64,000 nt of DNA from Parvularculaceae bacterium (GTDB lineage: Bacteria; Pseudomonadota; Alphaproteobacteria; Caulobacterales; Parvularculaceae): positions 310,001 to 374,000 of the forward strand of contig JANQSJ010000010.1 in assembly GCA_028284065.1 (NCBI GenBank), in the 5' to 3' direction. Position 1 is the stretch's first letter. Every line of letters starts with the position of its first letter. The notes under the pieces were generated by a model. The model saw only the letters and a list, made by a program, of their open reading frames with translations, was not told the DNA's origin and did not search any database. This document shows positions 1-8,837 of this stretch, piece after piece. Both the position numbers and the translations under genes were made by a program.

Positions 1-355
1 CGATGGGAGGGCGCGCAATCATTCATGGACAAAACCTATCCGTCGGCAATTGTCGACCACTTAGCCTCCGCGAAAGAAGCGCGCCGGAAAATTTGGGCCG
101 TCCGACATGGCGAAGACTATTCCAAGAACGCAAACGCCATCCAAAATAAGCACGGCAGCCGAAGATCTGGAATCCAGATGCGTGGTCGAGGAAAAAGAGA
201 AGCGCGAAGCCAACTGCAACTTTCGTTGCCGCTCGGTCCGAGGTGACCGGGCATTGTGACGATAAGGCGGCCGGAGAGAGAATCTTCCCCGTCTATTTGA
301 ATCCATTCAGCTGTCGGACGAAATGGGAGACGCCCGTGGCGCCAGCCGTCCACCA
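1..355. other. No recognisable gene
   Basis: Short overlapping open frames exist on both strands, but none resembles a protein family I know and none has a convincing ribosome binding site. The stretch precedes an IS6-type transposase remnant and is probably non-coding debris at the edge of the island. Confidence 0.5.
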
Positions 356-726
356 CTCAGGGCGGAGCCATTGGTTCCTTAAGCCAGGAGACAATTTGGC
401 GTGACGCCGGCCGACGTGATCCTTTTGGCCGTTCGGTGGTATCGCCGTCATCCACTTCCCTATCGCGACGTTCGCGCACTTGCCGAGCACGGAGTTGATC
501 CACATAGATCCGAAATGGCGAAACAATCGCATTAAAGACGATCACGCTACGCTGAAACGCGTGACCAATTCCGGTGAAGGAGTTCAGTCTCTGCGGACAG
601 CTAAGGTGGCACTCAAAGCCATTGAAGCGATACGCATGATCACGCGGGGCTCACATTTGCGATCCACCCGACGATGTCCGAGGTGACGTGCGCTTTGTCG
701 AAGGGTTATTTCCAGAAGCGGCATGA
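356..726 (+). pseudogene. IS6-family transposase remnant, internally deleted and frameshifted
   Basis: Three short pieces in three frames match the order of an IS6/IS26-type transposase. Around 392-500 the frame reads TPADVILLAVRWY followed by a YRDVRAL stretch, the family's N-terminal region. From 480 another frame reads IDPKWRNNRIKDDHATLKR and SLRTAKVALKAIEAIRMI, the part after the last catalytic residue (E in most members; here the D-D-H region). From about 663 a third frame gives VRGDVRFVEGLF and stops at 726, like the family C-terminus. The central roughly 120 residues with the first two catalytic aspartates are missing. This is a dead element; I saw no clear terminal inverted repeats. 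Confidence 0.72.
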
Positions 727-1000
727 CTTACCCACGTGAAGGCAAACGTCTGACGCCGCCAAATCAAAGCAACGATCCGCCGGTAAGCATGCGAGACGTC
801 TTGGATACGTGATCAAACGCCAGATGTTGGAGACTTGAGGATCGATGGGGCCTTGTCAGCACGCAAATTACGGTATTGGATCGAAGTCGCCGTCCTGAGC
901 GACTTATCCTTTGAAAACTGGGCCCCACGTTTAACGTGCAGCGCCCGCAATTGGACCGCCAACTCTGAAACTGTCAGCTCTCATCGCCAGTTTTCTTCTT

Positions 1001-1750
1001 GTGCTTGTCCTGGCGTCAACGGCGCCAGTAAGCGCCTTTGCTCACCCGGAAGATGATTTTTGCGAAGCAGGCGACGGCGTCGACCCCGTGCTGTGCCGCA
1101 AACTTGCTGCCGCCAACCGCAGCGACGCCGGCGCTTCCGGACCGCTTCTAAATGAAGACGGCGAGGTTCGTTCGCCTCTCGACACGGCCCTTCTCTATGT
1201 CGACATCGGCGTACGCCACATACTTCCTGGCGGGACGGACCATATTTTGTTCGTACTGGCCCTTTTTTTGGCGTCAGAACGCTTGCGCAGCCTCGTCATC
1301 CAGATTTCCGCCTTTACGGTCGCGCATACGGCGACGCTCGGTCTCGCAGCCGCCGGCGTCATCGAGCCGCCAGCCTCAATCGTCGAACCTCTCATCGCCC
1401 TGTCGATCGCCTTTGTGGCGGTGGAAAACCTCTTCCTGAAGGACATGCCCGCATGGCGGCCGATTGTGGTCTTTGCCTTCGGATTGTTCCACGGCATGGG
1501 CTTCGCCGGTTTTATCCGCGAGGTTGGGCTGCCGCCGGGTCAATTCTGGTCATCGCTCATTGGCTTCAATGTCGGCGTCGAGGTCGGGCAGCTTGCGGTG
1601 GTGGCCGCCGCGTTCGCGTTGCGCGGGCCGCTTAAGCGCCTACTCGGCCGCTTTGAGCTATCCTACAGAAGTGCGGTAGTCGCCCCCGCATCAATGCTAA
1701 TCGCCGGCGTTGGGCTATGGTGGGCTGCGACACGTGCGTTAGGCCTCTAA
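1001..1750 (+). CDS. HupE/UreJ-type membrane protein
   Basis: Small polytopic protein of the HupE/UreJ_2 type, a family linked to nickel, cobalt or other metal handling but poorly characterised. After a hydrophobic leader ending in an alanine-rich cleavage-like site and HPEDD, it shows the motifs shared with two other proteins in this window: G-x-DH-x-LF (GGTDHILF), a histidine/threonine motif (AHTATL), FG-x-x-HGMG and FN-x-G-x-E-x-GQ. The start is odd: GTG at 1001 leaves a leader without basic residues, while the open frame continues upstream to LKLSALIASFLL, a better signal peptide beginning at CTG 965 or ATT 950, with no ATG. The gene may have lost its true start. It stands alone between the IS6 remnant and the convergent M3 peptidase. 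Confidence 0.75.
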   Translation: MLVLASTAPVSAFAHPEDDFCEAGDGVDPVLCRKLAAANRSDAGASGPLLNEDGEVRSPLDTALLYVDIGVRHILPGGTDHILFVLALFLASERLRSLVIQISAFTVAHTATLGLAAAGVIEPPASIVEPLIALSIAFVAVENLFLKDMPAWRPIVVFAFGLFHGMGFAGFIREVGLPPGQFWSSLIGFNVGVEVGQLAVVAAAFALRGPLKRLLGRFELSYRSAVVAPASMLIAGVGLWWAATRALGL

Positions 1751-1843
1751 CCTCAACCGAAACGCGCGCAATACATCGGCTTTAATCGGCGCCGACGATA
1801 GCAAACCGTCCGCGCCGCAGGCCCCAAGCGTCGAATGTTCCCG

Positions 1844-4039
1844 CTAACCGCTTGCGCTGTCTTCTTCGCCCAAGCCACGGATGCGCAAGAGTGGATCGAT
1901 CTCGGGATCCTTGCCGCGGAAATTGCGGTAAAGTTCGTCGGCTGGACGCAGGCCGCCCGCTTCGTAAACCCATGTCTTCAGGCGCGCGGCAAGCTCAGGG
2001 TCAAAGATATCGCCCGTCTCCTCGAATGCCGTGAAGCCATCCGCATCCAGAATTTCCGACCAAAGATAGGCATAGTAGCCCGCGGAATAGCCGCCCGCGA
2101 AGATATGAGCAAAATACTGCGTGCGATAGCGCGGCTCTATCTCCGGAATAAGGCCATAGCCTTGGAGCACTTCGCGCTCGAACGCCTCAGCATCGGTAAT
2201 TTGCGCGGCTTCCTCCGGGGTTAGGCGGTGCCACGCGAGGTCAAGGAGTGACGCGGCGATGAACTCCGTTGTCTTGAAGCCTTGGTTGAACGTCGACGCA
2301 TTACGCATCTTTTCGATCAACTCGGCAGGGATCACTTCGCCTGTTTTGGTGTGCTTTGCGTAATCGGCGAGCATCTCCTCCTGGCCCGCCCAGTGCTCCA
2401 GAATCTGCGCGGGGAACTCGGTGTAATCGCGCGGACCATCGACGCCGGAAAAATTCTCGTAGCGGATTTGCGTCATCAAGCCGTGCAGCCCGTGACCGAA
2501 TTCGTGGAATAGCGTTTCAACTTCATCGAACCTCATCAGCGTCGGTTCACCTTCCGGCGGCGCGATCAAATTGAGGTTGTTGGTGACAATCGGACGGATG
2601 CGGTCGCCATTTACGTCGGATGCGGAGCGATAGCTGCTCATCCATGCGCCGCCGCGTTTCGAGTCCCGGGCGTACATGTCCATCATGAAGAGCCCGAGAT
2701 GCTCTCCGTTTTCGTCCTTGACGTCGTAGGAAGTGACAACCGGGTTCCACACCGGCGTTTCAACGGCCTCAAAACTGATCCCGAACAGTTTGCTGGCCAT
2801 ATCGAACGCGCCCTGACGGACTGCATTCAATTCGAAGTACGGCGCCAGAGCCGCGTCGTCGAAGGCGTACCGCTCCTGGCGCACGCGCTCGGCATAGTGC
2901 CACCAGTCATGGCCGGCCGCGGTAAAGGTTCCGCCGTCGGCTTCGATCAGCGCTTGAATGTCAGCGAGCTCTTCGCGCGCGCGCGCCAGACCAGGCCGCC
3001 AGACCCGCAGAAGAAACTCCTCGGCGCCTTCGGGGGTTTTAGCCATCCGCGTTTCGAGCTGATAGTGGGCATGGGATTCATATCCCATCAATTGAGCCCG
3101 CTCAGCGCGTAACTGCGCGATTTTAATCGCCAGCGGACCATTGTCGTCGTCTCCGCCGGCCGCCCGCGCGGTGTACGCTTCGAATAGCTGTCGCCGCAAC
3201 TCACGGTTCGTGGACTGCGTCATGAAGGTTTCGAACGGGGAGCGGTTAAGGCCGACGACCCACTTGTCTTCGCCGTCGACCTTGATGGCGGCCTTGAAGC
3301 TCTCGCTTAGGCCGCCAAGTTCCGCAGGGTCGGTGATTTCAAGCTTGAAGCCAATCGTGGCCGCCAGTAGATTCTGGCCGAACTGCGTCGTCAGCCCAGA
3401 TAGCTCCTCATTGATTTCCGCGACGCGCGCTTTCGCCTCTTCATCAAGGGCGGCGCCGGCGCGAAGGAAATCACGGTGGGTAAGCTCGAGCAGGCGGGCG
3501 TCCTGTTCATCAAGGCCAAGCTCGTCTTTCTGGGCGTACACGGCCTTTACGCGTTCGAACAGCGTCGGGTTAAACCGAATCGCGTTGAACTCCCGGGTGA
3601 GCATTGGATAGATCTCGCCTTCGAGCGCCTTCAGCGTATCGTTGGTGTCAGTGTTCGTGATGTTGCCGAACGTGCTCGACACCTTGCCGAGGCTCCTGCC
3701 CGCGACATCAAGCGCGACAATCGTATTAGCGAAAGTCGGTTCTTCGGCGTTATCCGCAATGGCGGCTATTTCATCCCGCAGCTCAAGGATCGCGGCCTTT
3801 ATCGCCGGCATATAGTGTTCGTCGGCGATCTCTCCGAAAGGCGGCGCGCCGTAAGGCGTATCCCAGTCGCGAACGAACGGGTTGCCTTCGAGTTCGCTGG
3901 CGCTGACCGTCAAAGGATCGGCCGTTTCTGCATCGACGACTGCGCTCGTCGACCCGGCCGCATCGGGGCTTTCACCGCCGCAGGCGCTAAGTGCTGTCGC
4001 CAGCGCGATCGTTGAAATCGCGATCCAAGACTTCTTCAT
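1844..4039 (-). CDS. M3-family metallopeptidase (peptidyl-dipeptidase Dcp-like) lipoprotein
   Basis: Zinc metallopeptidase of the M3 (thimet/Dcp) family, expected to trim short peptides in the periplasm. The 731-residue length is typical. The active-site motif HEFGH occurs in LFHEFGHGLHGLM, about two-thirds through. The N-terminus MKKSWIAISTIALATALSACGG is a lipoprotein signal with an LSAC lipobox, so the enzyme is probably membrane-anchored. I chose the ATG at 4039 because AGGA lies just upstream; a TTG at 4051 is in frame. It is transcribed divergently from the M19 dipeptidase across about 525 bases, so the two peptidases may be functionally paired. Confidence 0.92.
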   Translation of the reverse strand: MKKSWIAISTIALATALSACGGESPDAAGSTSAVVDAETADPLTVSASELEGNPFVRDWDTPYGAPPFGEIADEHYMPAIKAAILELRDEIAAIADNAEEPTFANTIVALDVAGRSLGKVSSTFGNITNTDTNDTLKALEGEIYPMLTREFNAIRFNPTLFERVKAVYAQKDELGLDEQDARLLELTHRDFLRAGAALDEEAKARVAEINEELSGLTTQFGQNLLAATIGFKLEITDPAELGGLSESFKAAIKVDGEDKWVVGLNRSPFETFMTQSTNRELRRQLFEAYTARAAGGDDDNGPLAIKIAQLRAERAQLMGYESHAHYQLETRMAKTPEGAEEFLLRVWRPGLARAREELADIQALIEADGGTFTAAGHDWWHYAERVRQERYAFDDAALAPYFELNAVRQGAFDMASKLFGISFEAVETPVWNPVVTSYDVKDENGEHLGLFMMDMYARDSKRGGAWMSSYRSASDVNGDRIRPIVTNNLNLIAPPEGEPTLMRFDEVETLFHEFGHGLHGLMTQIRYENFSGVDGPRDYTEFPAQILEHWAGQEEMLADYAKHTKTGEVIPAELIEKMRNASTFNQGFKTTEFIAASLLDLAWHRLTPEEAAQITDAEAFEREVLQGYGLIPEIEPRYRTQYFAHIFAGGYSAGYYAYLWSEILDADGFTAFEETGDIFDPELAARLKTWVYEAGGLRPADELYRNFRGKDPEIDPLLRIRGLGEEDSASG

Positions 4040-4564
4040 TTCATTCCTCAAGGCTGTAACTCAAGTGTCGATTCTGTCCGCTGGCGAGATACATCGGAGG
4101 GAGGGGTCGGACCGCACTAGAAACACGCTTGACCGCCCCGCCTGACAAAGTCCCCGAGCGGCATTTAATCCAATCATGAGGCATGACTCTACAACAGCGG
4201 AAACGCTTTGTCGCGCAATACGCTCGCTTGAGCAGAATGCTGTCTCCTATTCGCATCACATGCGAGCGCCCGCTCCTCACTATACGCGCCGCAAGCCGGG
4301 CCCGGTGGCGAGATTCTGTCTCGAGGCCTACTCGGTCCATCCACGATCGGCCATCGAAATAGGTCCCAAACTATGTAAGCCGTTGGCCGCAGGCATAGTG
4401 TACCGTGGAAACGGCAGCGACGCCTTCATCAGCATGCGTTTGAGCGGCAGCGATTGGAGCAGTTATGCGCTGACCACATTCCGGTGACTTGAAACCCGTT
4501 TTTGGGGTTGGTTTCACTCGCGACCGACGCGTATATTTGGTCGACTTTTTTGAAGGGGCCTCGC
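4040..4564. other. Divergent intergenic region
   Basis: Lies between the divergent M3 peptidase and M19 dipeptidase genes and must carry both promoters. I see no convincing gene; the short open frames have no family resemblance. The AT-richer part near 4490-4560 directly precedes the dipeptidase ribosome binding site (GAAGGGG). Confidence 0.4.
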
Positions 4565-5839
4565 ATGCTGCAAAAACCATACATGCCATTCCTTGCCTTT
4601 GCCTTGGCGCTTTCGGCCTGCTCGCATTCGCCCGGCCCCGATATGGCTGGCAGCCGCATTGAAACGGAAGAAGAGCTCGTTGCGCGGGCGCTTAAGATAC
4701 ACGATCGCGTCCTTACCTTCGATTCCCATGCGGATACGCCGCTTCGAATGATCGAGCCCGGGTTCGATATGGCCGAACGGCACGACCCCAACGAGACCGG
4801 TTCAAAAGTCGACTATCCGAGGATGAAAGAAGGCGGGCTAGACGCGATCTTTTTCGCCGCATTCGTCGCTCAGGACATCAGGGACGACGAGGGGCACAGC
4901 CGCGCCAAAGCGCTTGGGCTGCAAATGATCGACGCCGTTATAGAGTCTACGGAGGAAAATTCGGCCATCGTCGGTTTGGCTCTCGACCCGGATGACGCCT
5001 ACGAGTTGGAGAACCAAGGCAAGCGCGCAATCTATATCGGCATCGAGAATGGCTATCCGATTGGGAACGACCTTTCCAACGTCGAGCTCTATTACGATAA
5101 AGGCGTGCGCTACATTACGCTCGTCCATTCAAGCAATAACGATCTCGCGGATTCCGCGACCGATTCAAATGGGCCAGAGCATGGCGGCATCAGCAAATTC
5201 GGCCAGCAAGTCGTCGAAGAGATGAACCGCCTAGGGATTATGGTGGATGTATCCCACGGCAGCGACGACGTCTTCTTCGATGCAATTGAAATGTCAAAGG
5301 CCCCAATCATCGCCAGCCACTCAAACGCGCGGGCCGTGACCGACCATGAACGGAACATGTCGAACGACATGCTGCGGCTCATGGCGGAAAATGGCGGCGT
5401 CGTCCAACTGACGATGCTTGACGACTATCTACGGGACGCGCCGGAGAATCCTGAGCTTGACGCCGCCGTCGCGGAGCTGAGAGCGAACATGAAACCCGTC
5501 AGCGAAATGACGCGACAGGAACGCGCAGCCATGCGACAAGCGTTCAACGACCTGAATGAGAAGTTCAGGGTCCCGCCCGCTACGGTCAAGCACGTCGCCG
5601 ACCACATTGACCATATCGTAAAAGTCGCAGGCATTGATCACGTTGGGATTGGCTGCGACTTCGATGGCGGCGGAGGCATCGAAGGCGTATTCGACGCCAG
5701 CGAAGTCATGAACATCACGATTGAGCTCGTACGCCGTGGGTATACGGAAGAACAAATTGAGAAGATATGGGGCGGCAACCTTATGCGTGTGTTCCGCAAG
5801 GTTCAGGCCGTTGCGGCGACGATCCAGGCCGACAGCTAG
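4565..5839 (+). CDS. Membrane dipeptidase (peptidase family M19) lipoprotein
   Basis: Zinc dipeptidase of the renal dipeptidase family, cleaving dipeptides at the cell envelope. The 424-residue protein starts with MLQKPYMPFLAFALALSACSH, a lipobox-bearing signal. Metal-site residues are visible in order: DSHADTP (HxD), the glutamate in IGIENGYPI, VDVSHGSD, ASHSNAR and the aspartate of GCDFDGG. The start at 4565 is supported by GAAGGGG eight bases upstream; the open frame extends further without support. It is followed after 10 bases by the DUF6702 and HupE-like genes, so the three may be one transcript. Confidence 0.93.
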   Translation: MLQKPYMPFLAFALALSACSHSPGPDMAGSRIETEEELVARALKIHDRVLTFDSHADTPLRMIEPGFDMAERHDPNETGSKVDYPRMKEGGLDAIFFAAFVAQDIRDDEGHSRAKALGLQMIDAVIESTEENSAIVGLALDPDDAYELENQGKRAIYIGIENGYPIGNDLSNVELYYDKGVRYITLVHSSNNDLADSATDSNGPEHGGISKFGQQVVEEMNRLGIMVDVSHGSDDVFFDAIEMSKAPIIASHSNARAVTDHERNMSNDMLRLMAENGGVVQLTMLDDYLRDAPENPELDAAVAELRANMKPVSEMTRQERAAMRQAFNDLNEKFRVPPATVKHVADHIDHIVKVAGIDHVGIGCDFDGGGGIEGVFDASEVMNITIELVRRGYTEEQIEKIWGGNLMRVFRKVQAVAATIQADS

Positions 5840-5849
5840 TTGACGATAG

Positions 5850-6380
5850 ATGCGGTTGAAGTCTGTCTGGATCAAATGTGTATGCCTGCTACTCCTATTA
5901 TCGGGACCGGTTCATCACGCCACCGCCCACCCGTTAAGACTCTCCCTCAGTGAAATTGAATACGCATCAGACGAAGGGGTCTTAACGGTCAGTGTTCGTC
6001 TTTTTTTGATGGACGTAAACGAGGCGTTGGTCTTTGACCCCGCGAGCACCGAACTCTCTTTCTGTCAACCGAATGAGTCGGAAAACGCCGAGCCTTTGCT
6101 GATGGAGTACCTTCACGAGTTTTTTTACGTGAAGGCGAACGGACAGCGGATACCGCTGCAGATCAAGAGCAAGAGGCTTCACGGTGAAGGGATCAACGAA
6201 GCCATCGGAGTGGTTTTCGAACACCGGCAAGCAGCGCCATTGACGTCTTTAGAGATAAAAAATGCTGTCTTTACAGACCTCTTTTTCGATCAAAATAATA
6301 TTGTCTACGTGCATGTCGACGGAAATTCGACTAGCCTGATGCTGAATAAAAGAACCCCCACGCACACTTTGGAATTCTGA
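5850..6380 (+). CDS. DUF6702 family protein
   Basis: Secreted protein of 176 residues resembling DUF6702: a signal peptide (MRLKSVWIKCVCLLLLLSG) is followed directly by HPLRLSLSEIEY, the family's characteristic start of the mature chain, then alternating beta strands. Function is unknown. DUF6702 proteins are commonly found beside HupE/UreJ-like membrane proteins, as here: the stop codon is one base before the start of the next gene. I infer that it is a periplasmic partner of the HupE-like protein, perhaps presenting a metal or ligand. Confidence 0.72.
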   Translation: MRLKSVWIKCVCLLLLLSGPVHHATAHPLRLSLSEIEYASDEGVLTVSVRLFLMDVNEALVFDPASTELSFCQPNESENAEPLLMEYLHEFFYVKANGQRIPLQIKSKRLHGEGINEAIGVVFEHRQAAPLTSLEIKNAVFTDLFFDQNNIVYVHVDGNSTSLMLNKRTPTHTLEF

Positions 6381-6381
6381 G

Positions 6382-6966
6382 TTGCAGCCGTTCCATTTAT
6401 ACTTGCGACTTGGATTTGAGCATATCTCAGATCTGGCGGGCTTCGATCATATTCTATTTCTTGTCGCTCTGTGTGCTGTTTACCGGATTGAGCAATGGCG
6501 AAAGATCACGATCCTCGTGACCGCCTTCACGGTCGGCCACAGCGTCACCCTGGCCTTATCCTCCCTTGGGGTGGTCACCATCCCATCGGACGTCATCGAA
6601 TTCTTGATTCCAACGACTATTTTGCTGACGGCTCTACACAATGTGATGGCACGTCCATCCAATGAGACGGCGCCAGCGATGTGGAGAAACTACGCCATGG
6701 CTCTGTTTTTCGGATTTATCCACGGCATGGGCTTTTCGAATTTCTTCCGGGCCCTGCTGATGGGCAAAGGCTCTATCTTTGTGCCGTTGTTAGGATTCAA
6801 TATCGGCTTGGAGATCGGACAACTTCTTATTGTCGCTATCATTATGGGCGCATCGTTTTTGGTCCTAAACGTGGTTGGCGCCAGACACCGGGATTGGAAC
6901 GTGTTCGTTTCCGGCGCCGCGGCCGGCATCTCGTTGGTTCTCATGGCTGAAACCAAGTTTTGGTAG
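6382..6966 (+). CDS. HupE/UreJ-type membrane protein
   Basis: Polytopic protein of 194 residues from a TTG start placed one base after the DUF6702 stop codon, implying translational coupling. It carries all four motifs of the HupE/UreJ_2 group: GFDHILF, GHSVTL, FGFIHGMGF and FNIGLEIGQ. The histidines and acidic residues sit in or beside membrane segments and could coordinate a metal. Unlike the protein at 1001 it has no signal peptide; the preceding DUF6702 gene may supply the extracytoplasmic part that other family members carry at their own N-terminus. The transported ion, if any, cannot be read from the sequence. Confidence 0.82.
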   Translation: MQPFHLYLRLGFEHISDLAGFDHILFLVALCAVYRIEQWRKITILVTAFTVGHSVTLALSSLGVVTIPSDVIEFLIPTTILLTALHNVMARPSNETAPAMWRNYAMALFFGFIHGMGFSNFFRALLMGKGSIFVPLLGFNIGLEIGQLLIVAIIMGASFLVLNVVGARHRDWNVFVSGAAAGISLVLMAETKFW

Positions 6967-7331
6967 CCCTCTGCCGCTGTATGTCTATTCCTGCGTTACG
7001 ATTTACCAAACGTCTTGTGTTAAAGTGTCCGTCTAAAGAGTAATTAGCGCGCGCTAGGAGCGCCGACAGGCTAATGCCAACTTGCCTCTGGCATTAGTGA
7101 GAGACGCGGGAGGCCGGATAGTGTTCCTTAAACCCGCATCGGTTTCCGGCAGACGTCATCTGGTACGCCGTATTGCTCTTATACCAATTCACCCTAAGCA
7201 TCAGAGGTGTCGAGAAGCCCCTATCCGAACGCAGGATCGGCGTCAGTCGAGCTTCGGTTCCCAATTCGGTCGTCATACTTTTGTCCAGCCACTCGTTTTT
7301 GGACCACCTTCGGCTAGAGTTTCAGGGACGG
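6967..7331. other. No recognisable gene
   Basis: Between the HupE-like gene and the monooxygenase fragment. Short frames on both strands do not resemble known proteins. The region borders a decayed catabolic segment and may contain further unrecognised gene remains. Confidence 0.4.
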
Positions 7332-7557
7332 TTAAGCGCTCGCCATATCGCGTCTCCCAGTCTTGAGGGGCGGGACAGAGACTGCAGACGACGCTCCTGA
7401 AGTTCTCTGAATCCCGTACGCTGCCTCCATCCATGAAAGCATCTTCACTCGCTTCGCCGGCGCAAATACGTTTGCAATGAACCGATCAGGACGAACAATC
7501 ACGATGCCTTGTTGGCCGCCGCAAATATCATTTAGCGTTTGAAGCGGATCGTATTGC
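7332..7557 (-). pseudogene. 3' fragment of a FAD-dependent aromatic monooxygenase
   Basis: An open frame of about 75 codons enters from the IS3 boundary near 7557 and stops at 7332. It contains GIVIVRPDRFIANVF, closely resembling the C-terminal thioredoxin-like end of class A flavin hydroxylases of the phenol hydroxylase/MhpA type (VLVRPDRYVA...). The whole FAD-binding part is missing. The fragment abuts the IS3 element, whose other side truncates a different gene, so an IS-linked deletion is the likely cause. Confidence 0.55.
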
Positions 7558-7568
7558 TGTGCCCCCGA

Positions 7569-8508
7569 CTATCGACCAACGTGATTCAGAGTCGGCGGTT
7601 GCATTTTGCTCATTCGAGCGGTTTGAGCAACGCGATGGCGCGCGGAGCCGTCCGATAGCTCAGGCGCGTCGTCCCGTTGCGGGCGTAAGGCCGCGGCGTA
7701 TGCGGCCGGGGTGAGATATCCGAGCGCCGAATGCGGGCGGTGCTGATTATAGTCGCGGACCCATTAGGCGATCAGGTGGCGGGCGTGGCCGAGATCGCGA
7801 AAGACATTTTCGTTGAGACATTCGTCGCGGAAGCGACCATTGAACGCCTCGCAGAAAGCGTTTTGCGTCGGCTTACCAGGCGCGATGTAATGCCATTGAA
7901 GGCCGGCGTCCTGCGTCCAGCCGAAGACGGCGTTGCTGGTCAGCTCCGTGCCGTTGTCGGAAACAATCATCTGCGGCTTTCCTCTTCTGGCGATGATGCG
8001 GTCAAGTTCGCGGATGACGCGCCGGCCTGAAATCGAGACGTCCGGAATGGCGCCAAGGCATTCCTGGGTGACGTCGTCGACGATGTTGAGCACCCGGAAG
8101 CGCCGCCCGCAGGAGAACTGATCGTGCACGAAGTCGAGCGACCAGCGGGCGTTCGGTTCTGCGGCGATGGGGATTGGCGCTCTTGTCCCGATGGCGCGGC
8201 GTCTTCCACGCCGCCGCCGCACCTTGAGACCTTCCTCCCGGTAGAGACGTTCGGTCTTCTTCCGGTTCACGACGAGACCTTCCGATTTTAGGATCACATG
8301 CAGACGGCGATAGCCGAACCGCCGGCGTTCATAGGCGAGTTCGATCATGCGTTCACGCAACGGCGCGTCATCCGGCCGCCGGGATCGGTAGCGGATCATC
8401 GTTCGATCAGCCCTGGCTGTTCGGCACGCCGTCGAACAATTGTTCGACGCTCGCTCATCTCGTAGGTCTCGCGAAGGTAGGTGACGGCGTCTCGCCTGGC
8501 GGCGGGCG
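7569..8508 (-). pseudogene. IS3-family transposase OrfB (rve/DDE), broken
   Basis: DDE recombinase half of the IS3 transposase. Catalytic residues are recognisable: the aspartate of WSLDFVHD, the aspartate of VSDNGTE and the glutamate in [13 protein letters not shown]. Two lesions are seen. An in-frame TAA at 7764-7766 interrupts LIA|WVRDYNQHRPHSALGY, the usual C-terminal motif. About 50 codons from the N-terminus, a perfect 18-bp palindrome at 8431-8448 shifts the frame between MSERR and [14 protein letters not shown]. The continuing frame ends at 7569 beside the left inverted repeat. Confidence 0.85.
8431..8448. repeat. Perfect 18-bp palindrome inserted in IS3 orfB
   Basis: The sequence GTCGAACAATTGTTCGAC is identical to its reverse complement. 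Aligning the transposase reading frames on each side suggests about 14 bases of it are extra compared with an intact orfB, producing a frameshift. It may be a local palindromic duplication or the footprint of another event. Confidence 0.6.
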
Positions 8509-8775
8509 TCACCACTTTTTTGACAGAAGATCCTTGAGCGCGGTGTTGTCCAGCATGGCGTCGGCCAGAAGCCGCTTCAGCTTGGCGTTCTAGGACTCTA
8601 GGCTTTTAAGTTTCTTCGCGTCCGAGACGTCCATCCCGCCGAACTTCGCCTTCCACGCATAGAACGACGCCGACGACATGCCGTGCTTGCGGCACAGATC
8701 GGCGACGGTCACGCCGGCCTCGTGCTCCTTCAAAATCCCGATGATTTGTTCTTCCGAAAACCGTGAGCGCTTCAT
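8509..8775 (-). pseudogene. IS3-family transposase OrfA with premature stop
   Basis: Helix-turn-helix half of the IS3 transposase. It starts MKRSRFSEEQIIGILKEHEAG and continues to DAKKLKSLES, where a TAG at 8590-8592 interrupts the frame. Beyond the stop the same frame goes on as [20 protein letters not shown] to LLSKKW and the natural stop at 8509, the expected leucine-zipper end. The A-rich run at 8515-8521 (minus strand) is where the programmed shift into orfB would occur. Confidence 0.85.
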
Positions 8776-8837
8776 TCGTCCAGTCCTTTCTCAGGGCCGG
8801 ACTCTAGCATCACATGGCAGAGTTATCGGGGGTCACA

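Larger units (their letters stand above)
7558..8837 (-). mobile_element. IS3-family insertion sequence, inactive
   Basis: About 1.28 kb with two transposase frames on the minus strand. The ends read inward as similar sequences: left TGTGCCCCCGACTATCGACC, right (on the minus strand) TGTGACCCCCGATAACTCTG, an imperfect inverted repeat. The right end cuts a 2-hydroxychromene-2-carboxylate isomerase gene and the left end abuts a monooxygenase fragment. No clear target duplication is visible, as expected if the flanks were rearranged. Both transposase genes carry nonsense mutations and orfB a palindromic insertion, so the element cannot move itself. Confidence 0.85.
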
